Assembly: GCA_038531315.1 (NCBI GenBank)
Contig: JBCBBT010000022.1
Location: forward strand, 1 to 51,815
DNA from: JAJFFW01 sp038531315
Lineage (GTDB): Bacteria > Pseudomonadota > Alphaproteobacteria > Caulobacterales > Parvularculaceae
Direction of reading: 5' to 3'
Length of the DNA: 51,815 nucleotides
Below the pieces are notes generated by a model. It was not told the origin of the DNA. It made no database searches and saw only the letters and a list, made by a program, of their open reading frames with translations. Position 1 is the stretch's first letter. Every line of letters starts with the position of its first letter. Below are positions 16,419-25,316 of the stretch, one piece after another. Position numbers and translations under genes: made by a program.

Positions 16419-17721
16419 ATCTGCCTGCCTCAATAAAACGTTGGGGGTTGCGCGCCTTGCCTTTGTAGATGATTTCGTAATGGACGTGCGGCCCGGTGCT
16501 TCGCCCGCTCGATCCAAGCTCCCCAATTTTATCGTGCAGATTGACGCGTTGGCCTCTCTTCACCGTGTGGCGATGAAGATGCGCATACCGTGTCATAAAG
16601 CCGTTGCCATGATCGATCTCGACGGTTCGTCCGAACCCGGATCGAACGCCGGCAAATTTAACAACGCCATTCGCGGTCGCCGTGACCGGCGCGCGCCAGG
16701 CGGCGGCGAAATCAATCCCGAAATGGTTTGAGCGCCGACCATTGATCGGATCGCGTCGTACGCCGTAGCCGCTTGTAAAGCGCCGGCGGACGGTGAGCGG
16801 CGAAGAAAGCGGAACGCTTTCCATAATGTTCTTCATCGACGCTAATTCATCGATCAATACGCTGGCGCGGTTGGCGTGCTTGTAAAAATCGACATCATAA
16901 TCATCCGCAGATTCCGCAGCGATGAACGGGCCGCCTTGCGCCAGGGTGACATTACGGATTTTCGCGGGGCTCACTAAGGTTGACGGATTAACGCCTGCGC
17001 TCGCCAGGACGAGCTTCATGTTTTTGGCCACTTCAACGGTGCGCTCTTCAAGCGCCGCGAGCAGCAACGCTTGTTCAACATAAAGATCGGCGGCCGCTTG
17101 CTCCATGGCGTCGAGTTTCGACTGTGCAGGGCTATTTTTTGGCAGGAAATCTGAACGCCGCTGCCGCGCTTCGCGCACCGCTTCTTTGCGCAGCGCCGAT
17201 AACCGTGACTGACGCGGCGTCGGCTCCGCCGGGATCACGTCAATCATGATCCGGTTGGCGTTGGCTGGCTTTTGACCGGTCGGTGCGCCGGCGTTCGACA
17301 ATTCTTTCGACAGTGCTTCGAGTTCGCCGGTGATCGCTGCGTTCCGCTCGACCATTTGCTTCAGCGTGTCGTGGCGATTGGCGAATTCGGCGACCGTGGC
17401 GTTGTATTCGCGCTCCATCACCTGATTGAGCGTATCGACGTCGGAGTAGGCTTGCTGTTGCTGGAGCAGCTGACGCCCGTAATTGAGCTCCATGATCCGG
17501 GAGTCTCGTTCCTTGGCGACAATAATTTGTTCTTTAAAAACAACGTTAACGGACGCGTAGGCCACCCACAGCAGGGCCGCGCCGACCACCGTCGCGAGGG
17601 CGATCTGGGTCTTCGTCGACATTGAGATAAAGTGAACGACGCCGTCGCTGCGGTGGTAAATCTGTCGTTCCTTAAAGAAACGACTGACAATACGCTTCAC
17701 TCGGCCGGACTTGCGGCTCAT
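16402..17721 (-). CDS. Membrane-anchored M23 family peptidoglycan endopeptidase
   Basis: A 439-residue protein with an N-terminal cytoplasmic segment and one membrane helix (about residues 40-62). A long coiled-coil-like periplasmic stalk (70-240) leads to a C-terminal LytM domain. Zinc ligands are H333-x3-D337 and H414 in 'HVHYE', with catalytic H381 or H383 ('RYAHLHRH'). All ligands are intact, so it should cleave crosslinks rather than act as an inactive activator. The ATG has AAGGGG upstream. Together with the overlapping bactofilin it forms a cell-shape module comparable to bactofilin-LmdC pairs. Confidence 0.92.
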   Translation of the reverse strand: MSRKSGRVKRIVSRFFKERQIYHRSDGVVHFISMSTKTQIALATVVGAALLWVAYASVNVVFKEQIIVAKERDSRIMELNYGRQLLQQQQAYSDVDTLNQVMEREYNATVAEFANRHDTLKQMVERNAAITGELEALSKELSNAGAPTGQKPANANRIMIDVIPAEPTPRQSRLSALRKEAVREARQRRSDFLPKNSPAQSKLDAMEQAAADLYVEQALLLAALEERTVEVAKNMKLVLASAGVNPSTLVSPAKIRNVTLAQGGPFIAAESADDYDVDFYKHANRASVLIDELASMKNIMESVPLSSPLTVRRRFTSGYGVRRDPINGRRSNHFGIDFAAAWRAPVTATANGVVKFAGVRSGFGRTVEIDHGNGFMTRYAHLHRHTVKRGQRVNLHDKIGELGSSGRSTGPHVHYEIIYKGKARNPQRFIEAGRYVFES

Positions 17722-17990
17722 GTACTTACGCCCCTTGAACGCTTCCCCGCGTTATACCTACCACCCCTTAACATATTGCAGCCGATCTAACGGGATTTCG
17801 CAACATTTATGTGATGTAATAACTCTGTTTTTTGAGTTTTTCCACAAGTCGCCGCGCCGACAGACCCCGACCGCTTTGGCGATGTAACGCATCTGACGCA
17901 GCGTGCAAGGATCTGGCCGGTTTAGGCTGACCGGGATCATACTTTCCGAGGCGCCGGCGGCTTTGGCGGGCGGGGATTGGCGCCGCTGCG

Positions 17991-18842
17991 TCAAAGAGCC
18001 TGATAAAAAGCCGGGTTGAGGCCCGCCTGCGCGCGCGCCTCATCATTGAAGGGCGGCTTCAGACCCCCTGCAAAATAGGTCTTTACCATGTTCCGGAAGG
18101 TTTCTTGCGGGGCTTGCCCGCGCGCCGCGCAAAGCGCTGAAAACCACCGCGCGCCGGTCGCGACGTGGTCGATTTCTTCGTCGTAAATGACCGACAAAAC
18201 CGAAGCGCTTTGCGCATCGCCGACCGCCTTCAGCTTCTCAATCATGCCCGGCGTGACATCGAGGCCCCGCGCCTCCAGCACCATTGGGGCGATGGCGAGC
18301 CGGGCGAGTGCATCGCCGCTGGTCGACCGGGCCGCCTCCCAAAGGCCGTTATGGGCGGGCAAGTCGCCGTAAACGGCCCCAAGGTCGCTGAGTCGCGTGC
18401 AGATCATACCAAAATGGCGGGCCTCGTCGGCCCCGACATGAAACCAGTCTTTGATAAAGCGCTGCGCATCTAATCCGGCGTCCGAAATTGCCGGCGCAAA
18501 GCGGGCGGCCATGTCAAAGGCGAGATCGATTGCGTTAAATTCAATATGGGCGACGGCATGCAGAAGCGCGACCCGTCCGGCGCGGCTCGACAAGCGGCGT
18601 CGGGGCATGTCGCCGGGCCTCTTCAATGCTGGCGCCTCAGGTCTCGCGGGCGCCGCAGGCAAATTAATGCAGGCGACCGGTTCGCCTTGACCCCCGGCGG
18701 GCGCGTCATCGAGAGCGCTGAGCGCATCCGTCGCCGCCTTGCACTTCGCCGCCGGTGCCGCGCTTTCGAGAACCGCTTTCGCCCGCTGCAGCAGCGGCGT
18801 CAGCGAATACGAAGGCTGATGATGGTCGCAGGCCAAGGGCAA
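17991..18842 (-). CDS. DUF455 ferritin-like protein
   Basis: About 283 residues. Paired helices carry probable diiron ligands: 'HIEFNAIDLAFD', 'ADEARHF', 'LEARGLDVTPGM' and 'YDEEIDHV'. These are the hallmarks of the DUF455 family, whose function is unknown although some members are annotated as tRNA-modifying MiaE-like. The start is uncertain. TTG 18842 lies 4 nt after the peroxiredoxin stop; an earlier TTG at 18881 would overlap that gene. Neither has a clear ribosome site, so translation may be coupled to prxQ. A 269-bp gap separates it from the M23 gene downstream. Confidence 0.82.
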   Translation of the reverse strand: MPLACDHHQPSYSLTPLLQRAKAVLESAAPAAKCKAATDALSALDDAPAGGQGEPVACINLPAAPARPEAPALKRPGDMPRRRLSSRAGRVALLHAVAHIEFNAIDLAFDMAARFAPAISDAGLDAQRFIKDWFHVGADEARHFGMICTRLSDLGAVYGDLPAHNGLWEAARSTSGDALARLAIAPMVLEARGLDVTPGMIEKLKAVGDAQSASVLSVIYDEEIDHVATGARWFSALCAARGQAPQETFRNMVKTYFAGGLKPPFNDEARAQAGLNPAFYQAL

Positions 18843-18846
18843 TGAT

Positions 18847-19317
18847 TTAGGCCGCGCGCACCGCGTCCAGCACAGCCTCAACGTGGCCCGGGACGCGCAC
18901 TTTTCGCCAAATTTCGCGGATCACGCCTTTTTCATCGATCAGGAAGGTCGATCGCTCGATGCCCATATACTTTTTGCCATACATGCTCTTTTCGACCCAG
19001 ACGCCATATTTTTCCAACACTTTGCCGTCCTCGTCGGAGCCGAGCGTGATGGCGAGATCGTGTTTTTCAACGAATTTGTCGTGCTTGGCGACGCTGTCTT
19101 TAGAGACGCCGACAACAATCGCGCCGGCTTTTTCAAAGTCCTTTTTGGCCGCTGTGAACCCGATCGCCTGTTTGGTGCAGCCCGATGTATCGTCTTTGGG
19201 ATAAAAATAGAGAACGACCTTTTTGCCCTTCAGGTCCTTTAGCGCGACTTTGCCGTCGCCATTGGTCGCCAGCGTAAAAGCGGGCGCTTTCGCGCCGGTC
19301 TCCAGCGTCTTTGTCAT
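18847..19317 (-). CDS. PrxQ/BCP-type thioredoxin-dependent peroxiredoxin with one cysteine
   Basis: A 156-residue thiol peroxidase that reduces hydrogen and organic peroxides. The peroxidatic motif 'PKDDTSGCTKQA' places Cp at residue 47. PrxQ proteins usually have a resolving cysteine five residues later (C..C as in E. coli BCP); here that position is Ile52 and no other cysteine exists in the protein. It should therefore act as a 1-Cys enzyme needing an external thiol. ATG 19317 has GAGGAG 9 nt upstream; longer starts to 19386 lack support. It is upstream of the DUF455 gene, probably in one transcript. Confidence 0.93.
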   Translation of the reverse strand: MTKTLETGAKAPAFTLATNGDGKVALKDLKGKKVVLYFYPKDDTSGCTKQAIGFTAAKKDFEKAGAIVVGVSKDSVAKHDKFVEKHDLAITLGSDEDGKVLEKYGVWVEKSMYGKKYMGIERSTFLIDEKGVIREIWRKVRVPGHVEAVLDAVRAA

Positions 19318-19628
19318 CGAATTCATCTCCTCTGTCAGACAGAACCCGGTACGGTCAGCGCCCGGTTCGGGATTTCGTCCGTCCATGTGCTATCTTCGCG
19401 CTTTCTTAGCAACCATTAGCGCCCGTGTTGTTGTCGTCCCCGCTGCCCTGGCCATCGCTGTTCAGCGGCGCGCGTCTGGCGGCGCTCTTTCTCTTCCGCT
19501 ATCGCGACAGGACCCATAGAGTTTGCTATCCCGAGTTCGCTATCCCAAGTTTGCTATCCCAATGCGCCGGCCGCCGGCTTGCCCGGCGCATCCGGTCAGA
19601 AAAAACCGAAAACACGTTCGAATAGAAT
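19318..19628. promoter_or_regulatory. 311-bp divergent region between prxQ and the AsmA-like gene
   Basis: There is no gene. The region contains three 14-bp tandem repeats (19519-19560), followed at once by a perfect 8-bp hairpin (19563-19570 with 19583-19590). It must serve both divergent transcripts. No clear -35/-10 pair stands out. Confidence 0.5.
19519..19560 (+). repeat. Three tandem 14-bp direct repeats
   Basis: Units at 19519-19532, 19533-19546 and 19547-19560 read (G/A)AGTT(T/C)GCTATCCC. They differ at only two positions in total and abut without spacers. They end 68 bp before the ATG of the AsmA-like gene. Confidence 0.9.
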
Positions 19629-22600
19629 ATGAAAGCCCGCGCCCTTCAACTTGCCATCGTCATCCTTGAGGTGGCGGGCGTTCTCGTGGCGATCGCCGCG
19701 GCGGCGGCGGGCTATCTGTTTTGGCGCCTCGAGCAGGGCCCGCTCGATCTTTCTTTCTTTCACGCTTCTATAGAGAGCGCAGTCGATAATCAGCTGCCGG
19801 AAGATCACCGGTCTGCAGTCGATCGTATCGTTCTCAGAAAAGATAAAACCGACGGCGCCTATGATCTGGTGCTTGAGGGATTGGCGATCCGCGCCCGGGA
19901 AAATGGCGGTGAGCGGATTATATTTTCTCTGAAAAACGCACGTTTGAACGTCACCGCCCGGCAATTATCGAGAGGGCGGCTGAGACCGCGCCGGATCGTA
20001 TTGACCAAGCCTGTCATCGATTTGATACGGGGGGCCGACAGGCGGTTTCGCGTCAACTATGGTGCAATAAATGGGGGCGCAACAGAAGGAGGCGTTACGC
20101 GTGCGGGCGAGCGCAGACAGACGAACATCACCACGCTGCTGAATGAAAGTAACTATTTTCGAGATGTCTTCGAGCGCGCTGAACTGGTTGACGCAGAGAT
20201 ACGCTTTTTTGATCAGATGTCGGGCCGTCGTTGGCAATCGAAGGCGGCGACCGCGACTGTTTTGCGCGAGAATGACACGCTGGCGATCGATGTTCTGACG
20301 CAGATTCAGTCTGGCGACGACATCGCCAAAATAGCAATAGATGCGAGGCTGTCACAGAAAACCAACCGGTTGTCCGCCAAAATCGCCGCTGAAAAGGCGC
20401 CGCTGGGCGACATCCTTGAAATTTTTTACGGCGCGCGCGCTGGCTCATTCACGGGCCCGGTCACCGGCGACGTATCGCTGGAACTTGATGATACGGGGCG
20501 CCTTGAGGCGCTGACCTTACGCGCCGGCGCAACCGGCGGCGTCATCAATTTTGGCGACCGCTCGGCGCCGGTGAATGGCGTCAATGTCGCCGCCGCCTTC
20601 GACCCGAAAAAACAGCGTTTTTTTGTAGAACGGCTCGACATCGACACGGATGCGATCAGCGGGATTGTAACGGGCGCGGTCGACGTCGCCTTCAACGACG
20701 ACAATGGCGCGTTGGCGCTTGTCGCCTTCGACGTGAAGGGCGAGGATTTTCTGTTTGTCGACGACGCCAATTTCGAAGCGCCCGTCAATTTTTCCGGGAT
20801 CGCCGCCGCGGGGCGATATGACCTGACATCGCGGCGTCTTGAAGTCTCCATGCTACAAGCGTCATTTCTGGGCGTCAGGGCGCATGGCGCCGTGTCAGTG
20901 GATTTTCCGCAGAAAAATGACGAAGCGCGCGACGGGGCGCAGTCCGCAGAGATTTCCGCTGATGTGGCGGTGGACGGCGCCCTTACGGTGGATCGCGTGC
21001 TACGCGGCTGGCCGCTCGGCGCCGGGACCGGGGCGCGAAACTTTGTCAAAAACCGCATAACAGAAGCGCAAGTCCGCGATATTCAGTTCACCTATTATTC
21101 AAGTGAAAAAGAGACGGCGGAAGGCCCGCTGACCCTGAAATTTTCCATTGACGGCGCAAAAGTTCTTTACGCTCCGTCGATGACGCCGCTGACGAATGCG
21201 TCTGGCGATGCGGTTTTGCGAACAAGCACATTTTTTATCGATGTGCCGCGCGCCAATGTCGGGGCGACCGCGTTGACCGACGGTGAAGTCGAATTCACGT
21301 CCTTCGCCTCCGGTGCGCCGACGTTTTTCCGATTTTCAACGAACGGCAGAGCGGAAGATCTTTTACGCGAATTAAACCGGCCGCCGCTGGAGATTTTGGC
21401 GCCGGCTAATTTGACGGCGGAAGCTTTTTCCGGCGCCGCTGAAGGGCGTATCGAAATCATGCGCCCAAACCGGAACAGCGTGCCGTTGCGCGAATATCAG
21501 TTTAACGGAGCGATCCAATTTGAAGAACTGAGTATTGCCGATTTTGTTGGCGGGCTAACGATTGCGAATACAAATGGACAGGTTGCTCTCAATGACGCCG
21601 GTATGCGGGTTACCGCCGATGCGCGTATTGGCGAAGATGATATCGCTATCGACTGGAATCAGAAGTTTTACGGACGCGGCGCTCGGACGAATATCAAAGT
21701 TTCCGGAAAGGTAAGTTCGTCGGCCGCAGACGCTTTGGGCGTGCCGACGCGGCAGTTTTTGCGTGGTCAAATCGGATTTGTCGCTTCCGCCAGCGGAAAT
21801 TTGGCAAGTCTCGACACGATTTCTGTCTCAGCCGATCTCAACGAAGCGCTGATTTTGATCGAGCCCCTCGGTTGGGCCAAGCGGACCGGCGTCGCCGCAA
21901 TGGCGCAAGTGGTCGCCAAACGGCGCGGCGATGCTTTGTCGGTCGAACAATTGTCGATTGACGGCGAGGGGATCGCGATTGACGGGGAGTTTCTTTTTTC
22001 AACGGAAGGACGACTGGAGAGCGCTTCTCTGTCGAAATTCATGCTTGACGGCGCCGCCGACCTTGCCGTGAGCGTCGTGCGCAGCGAACAGGGCGTAATC
22101 GAGCTGTCGTCGCAAGGCGCGTTCTTCAATGCGGGGCCGCTGCTGGCGGCGGCGACGTCGGCGGGGGCCGGCTCGCCAGGCGCCGATCCGCAAAGCGCCG
22201 ATGGCGACGCCGCTGGCGGCGGCGGATACAACCCGGCGGCCATCGATTGGGGACCTGGTTTCCGGTTCAAAAACCGCCTCGACATTCTCGAATTGCGTGA
22301 AGGCGTTCAGTTCCGCGACGCTTCCGTAGAATTCTGGAGGGACCCCGACCGGATCCGAACGTTCAAGGTGTCCGCGCGCAACGAGAATGATGACGCCGTC
22401 AGCATCGACATTAAAGAGCCGGGCGCGCGAGCGGCCGCCTCTGAAGCTGATCGCTCAGTTGACGACCGCCGCCGAATTGAGGCCCGCAGCAGCGATGTCG
22501 GCGCCTTGTTAAGGGGCGTTTTTGGCGTCAAGACCGTTCTCGGCGGCGCTGGCGTCGTGAAGGTATTCCTGCAGGAACCGGATGATCGCAAAAAAGTTCT

Positions 22601-23240
22601 CAATCCGGCGACGCCGATTATCCCGTTGGAAGGAGCCCCGGTCGGCGGCGACGCTGTTTCAATAAATGATCCCGCCATTGTCGACATTGCGCCCGGCGCA
22701 AATGACACTGTCGACGGGGTTGTTGAAGCAAACGGCATGCGGATTGTCGGCGCGCCTTTATTGGCGCGGGTCTTCGCTGCCGGGTCCTGGACCGGACTTG
22801 CAGATCTTCTCAATGGCGACGGCATTGAGCTGGCGCAGGCCTTTGCGCGGTTTTCCCTGACGCCCACATCAGTAGTGCTCCATGAACTGCGTGCGACCGG
22901 GCCTTCCGTAGGCCTTTCGGCGACTGGCCGCATCGCCGGCGATGCAGACGGCGGCGTCCAACTGAAAGGAGCGGTTGCGCCGGCCTATCAGGTCAATTCA
23001 TTTTTGGGACGCACGCCGCTGATCGGCGGTCTTTTTGTCAGCCGCGAAGGCGAGGGGCTTCTCGCCCTTGCATATTCTGTGAGCGGAACGATTAGCGCGC
23101 CGGTTGTTGCGGTGAATCCATTATCAGCGGTGACGCCGGGGGTCTTCCGGCGTATTTTTGAACCGCAGATTTCATCGCAAGCGCCAGCGGCGCAAACGTC
23201 GGAGACGCCCGGTGAAACAGAGGCGCGACCACGCCCCTAA
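19629..23240 (+). CDS. AsmA-like/YhdP-type envelope protein (DUF3971)
   Basis: A 1203-residue protein with one N-terminal membrane helix (residues about 8-32) and a very long beta-rich periplasmic region. The opening 'YLFWRLEQGPLDLSFF' and the C-terminal AsmA_2-like part ('LNGDGIELAQAFARFSLT', 'GRIAGDADGGVQLKGAV') match the DUF3971/YhdP group. In E. coli the AsmA-like proteins YhdP, TamB and YdbH are thought to bridge the periplasm and move phospholipids to the outer membrane. Length fits YhdP (about 1270). The C-terminus is Pro/Thr-rich. It converges with the oxygenase gene, with only 16 bp between stops. The ribosome site before ATG 19629 is weak, and the leader carries repeats and a hairpin. 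Confidence 0.82.
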   Translation: MKARALQLAIVILEVAGVLVAIAAAAAGYLFWRLEQGPLDLSFFHASIESAVDNQLPEDHRSAVDRIVLRKDKTDGAYDLVLEGLAIRARENGGERIIFSLKNARLNVTARQLSRGRLRPRRIVLTKPVIDLIRGADRRFRVNYGAINGGATEGGVTRAGERRQTNITTLLNESNYFRDVFERAELVDAEIRFFDQMSGRRWQSKAATATVLRENDTLAIDVLTQIQSGDDIAKIAIDARLSQKTNRLSAKIAAEKAPLGDILEIFYGARAGSFTGPVTGDVSLELDDTGRLEALTLRAGATGGVINFGDRSAPVNGVNVAAAFDPKKQRFFVERLDIDTDAISGIVTGAVDVAFNDDNGALALVAFDVKGEDFLFVDDANFEAPVNFSGIAAAGRYDLTSRRLEVSMLQASFLGVRAHGAVSVDFPQKNDEARDGAQSAEISADVAVDGALTVDRVLRGWPLGAGTGARNFVKNRITEAQVRDIQFTYYSSEKETAEGPLTLKFSIDGAKVLYAPSMTPLTNASGDAVLRTSTFFIDVPRANVGATALTDGEVEFTSFASGAPTFFRFSTNGRAEDLLRELNRPPLEILAPANLTAEAFSGAAEGRIEIMRPNRNSVPLREYQFNGAIQFEELSIADFVGGLTIANTNGQVALNDAGMRVTADARIGEDDIAIDWNQKFYGRGARTNIKVSGKVSSSAADALGVPTRQFLRGQIGFVASASGNLASLDTISVSADLNEALILIEPLGWAKRTGVAAMAQVVAKRRGDALSVEQLSIDGEGIAIDGEFLFSTEGRLESASLSKFMLDGAADLAVSVVRSEQGVIELSSQGAFFNAGPLLAAATSAGAGSPGADPQSADGDAAGGGGYNPAAIDWGPGFRFKNRLDILELREGVQFRDASVEFWRDPDRIRTFKVSARNENDDAVSIDIKEPGARAAASEADRSVDDRRRIEARSSDVGALLRGVFGVKTVLGGAGVVKVFLQEPDDRKKVLNPATPIIPLEGAPVGGDAVSINDPAIVDIAPGANDTVDGVVEANGMRIVGAPLLARVFAAGSWTGLADLLNGDGIELAQAFARFSLTPTSVVLHELRATGPSVGLSATGRIAGDADGGVQLKGAVAPAYQVNSFLGRTPLIGGLFVSREGEGLLALAYSVSGTISAPVVAVNPLSAVTPGVFRRIFEPQISSQAPAAQTSETPGETEARPRP

Positions 23241-23256
23241 CCGGGCTTCATTGCTC

Positions 23257-23901
23257 TCAGGCTTGTGTCTCTTCTACAGCGACGTTCATGCTGAATGAAC
23301 GCCGTTCGCCGGGTGTTTTGAACGGATAGACGCAATGAAACATATGTGACGGGAAAATATAAAAATCGCCAATTTGTGGTTTGGCCATAAAGTTTGACGC
23401 CGAATAATGGGTGTCTGTCCCATGCGCAAACTGAATATGGCCGTGTGATGGGTGATGATCCTGGTAATCCCGCTCCCACTCGGCTTCGATCCCCTCTGGC
23501 AGTTTGAGGTAACCCACACAGGAGATGGTACACCCGGTATGGATGTGCAGGGGGTTATACTCGTTTTCAAACTGGCGCACGAACCAGCCGGATATAATCT
23601 GCAACTCGTATCGCTTCGTCGACGGATCATAATCGCCGAACGCGCCGCGATGGCGCGAGTAGGCGTGATACTCAATCAGAACCTGGCCAAGGCTTGCGCC
23701 GGCAAGGTTGATCAGGTTCTGATCGAACAAAAGCTCCTGGCGCACTTTGCCGACAAGATTTCCTGAATGATCGCGAAGTTGATCGTTCATCGCCGCATTG
23801 AAGCGATCGACGGTCTCTTGGGGCATTTTGAAATAACCCATGGCGGGGCCGAAGGGCGTGAAAAATTCTTTGTTTGATTTGGGTTTGAAAATTGGGGCCA
23901 T
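23257..23901 (-). CDS. Putative 2OG-Fe(II) oxygenase (PF13759-like)
   Basis: A 214-residue soluble protein. 'NPLHIHTGCTISCVGYLKLP' (H119, H121) and 'DFYIFPSHMFHCVYPF' (H189), followed by 'RRSFSMNVAV' (2-oxoglutarate-binding Arg), match the double-stranded beta-helix of the 2OG-FeII_Oxy_5 family. In this family the iron triad is H-x-H/D...H; H119 and H121 are the candidates here. Substrates are unknown; related proteins are common in marine bacteria and their phages. The gene is downstream of tyrS on the same strand with a 41-bp gap. Confidence 0.75.
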   Translation of the reverse strand: MAPIFKPKSNKEFFTPFGPAMGYFKMPQETVDRFNAAMNDQLRDHSGNLVGKVRQELLFDQNLINLAGASLGQVLIEYHAYSRHRGAFGDYDPSTKRYELQIISGWFVRQFENEYNPLHIHTGCTISCVGYLKLPEGIEAEWERDYQDHHPSHGHIQFAHGTDTHYSASNFMAKPQIGDFYIFPSHMFHCVYPFKTPGERRSFSMNVAVEETQA

Positions 23902-23942
23902 GTTGAAGCTTATCCTGAAAAACGCGGAGATTTTTGCGGCCG

Positions 23943-25193
23943 TCAGCTCGACGCGCGCACAAGGGCATGTTTCTTTTTGCCGACCGAGAGTTTGATAGCG
24001 CCGTCTTTGAGGTCGGCGGCGCTTAACGGCCGCTCTTCTTGGAGCGGGCTGTCATTGATGCGCAGGGCGCCCGCTTTGATATGGCGGCGCCCTTCGCCCT
24101 TTGAGGCGATAAGCCCGGCTTCGATGAACGCCTCAAGCAATGGCACGCCGCCGGAGATTTCCGCATCGCTCTTGTTGATTGTCGGCAGGCCAGCCGCTGC
24201 GGCGCCGTCTTCAAAGGTTCGCCGCGCCGTATCGGCGGCCGCATCCGCCGCCTCGCGCCCGTGCAACAGCGCCGTCGCCTCGCTCGCCAGTATCTTCTTG
24301 GCGTCGTTGATTTCAGCGCCTTCAAGCGCGCCGAGGCGACGTACGTCCTCCATCGGCAAGGTCGTGAACAGCGCGAGCATCTTCCCGACGTCGGCGTCCT
24401 CGGTGTTGCGCCAATATTGCCAGTAGTCATAGGGTGAAAAGAGATCGCCATTGAGCCAGACGGCGCCATTTTCGGTCTTGCCCATTTTCTTGCCCGACGC
24501 TGTCGTCAGTAACGGCGTTGTCAGGCCGAAAACCTCGGCGCCGTCTTTCCGGCGACACAGCTCGACGCCATTGACGATATTTCCCCACTGATCTGAGCCG
24601 CCAAGTTGCAGGCGGCACCCATAGCGATGAAAAAGCTCGTGAAAATCATACGCTTGCATGAGCATGTAATTAAATTCAAGAAACGTCATCGGGCTTTCGC
24701 GATCGAGCCGCAATTTGACGCTATCAAAAGTCAGCATACGGTTGATCGTAAAGTGTACGCCGTAGTCGCGCAAAAAAGCGATATATCCAAGCGACGACAA
24801 CCAGTCGTCATTATTGGCCATGACGGCGTCTGTCGCGCCGTCGCCAAAATTCAGAAAGGTTTCGAAAACGCCCCTGATAGAAGCGATGTTGTTCGCAATG
24901 TCGGTATCGGACAGTAATTGCCGTTGGGTGTCCTTTCCGGACGGATCGCCGACTTTTGTCGTGCCGCCGCCCATCAGCGCGATCGGCCGATGTCCGGTCT
25001 GTTGAAGCCAGTAAAGCATCATGATTTGAATGAGGCTGCCGGCGTGCAGGGACGTTGCGGTGGCGTCGAACCCGATATAGCCGGTGATGGTCTCGCTCGC
25101 TGCGCGCGCGTCGAGCCCCTCAAGGTTTGTGCCTTGATGGATAAAGCCGCGCTCGTCGAGGACGGTCAGGAAATCGGATTTGTAGGCGGTCAT
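23943..25193 (-). CDS. tyrS: Tyrosine--tRNA ligase
   Basis: A 416-residue class I aminoacyl-tRNA synthetase charging tRNA-Tyr. The HIGH-like signature is in 'TSLHAGSL', the KMSKS-like loop is 'KKMGKTENG', and 'GGSDQWGNI' is a TyrRS family signature. A C-terminal S4 domain ends 'VGKKKHALVRA'. ATG 25193 begins the conserved N-terminus (MTAYKSDFLTVLDERGF); an upstream extension to 25277 lacks support. It is divergent from anmK, an arrangement I recall from many proteobacteria. Confidence 0.97.
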   Translation of the reverse strand: MTAYKSDFLTVLDERGFIHQGTNLEGLDARAASETITGYIGFDATATSLHAGSLIQIMMLYWLQQTGHRPIALMGGGTTKVGDPSGKDTQRQLLSDTDIANNIASIRGVFETFLNFGDGATDAVMANNDDWLSSLGYIAFLRDYGVHFTINRMLTFDSVKLRLDRESPMTFLEFNYMLMQAYDFHELFHRYGCRLQLGGSDQWGNIVNGVELCRRKDGAEVFGLTTPLLTTASGKKMGKTENGAVWLNGDLFSPYDYWQYWRNTEDADVGKMLALFTTLPMEDVRRLGALEGAEINDAKKILASEATALLHGREAADAAADTARRTFEDGAAAAGLPTINKSDAEISGGVPLLEAFIEAGLIASKGEGRRHIKAGALRINDSPLQEERPLSAADLKDGAIKLSVGKKKHALVRASS

Positions 25194-25316
25194 AGCAGCG
25201 TCCAGTCGAAAATGCGCCGCGTTTTGTAAGGCCATTGATCGATCATGGCCAGCGCGGCCGATAGCATCTGTCAACAAATCGCTGCTAGTCTGGCGGGGCA
25301 GTTGCGGGAGCCGCCC

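Noticed and set aside
16419..16526. A longer bactofilin start at 16526
   Set aside because: The extra 36 codons lie wholly inside the M23 gene and do not resemble bactofilin N-termini. ATG 16418 gives the family-like start.
19519..19560. CRISPR-like array
   Set aside because: The 14-bp units abut with no spacers and no cas genes are present.
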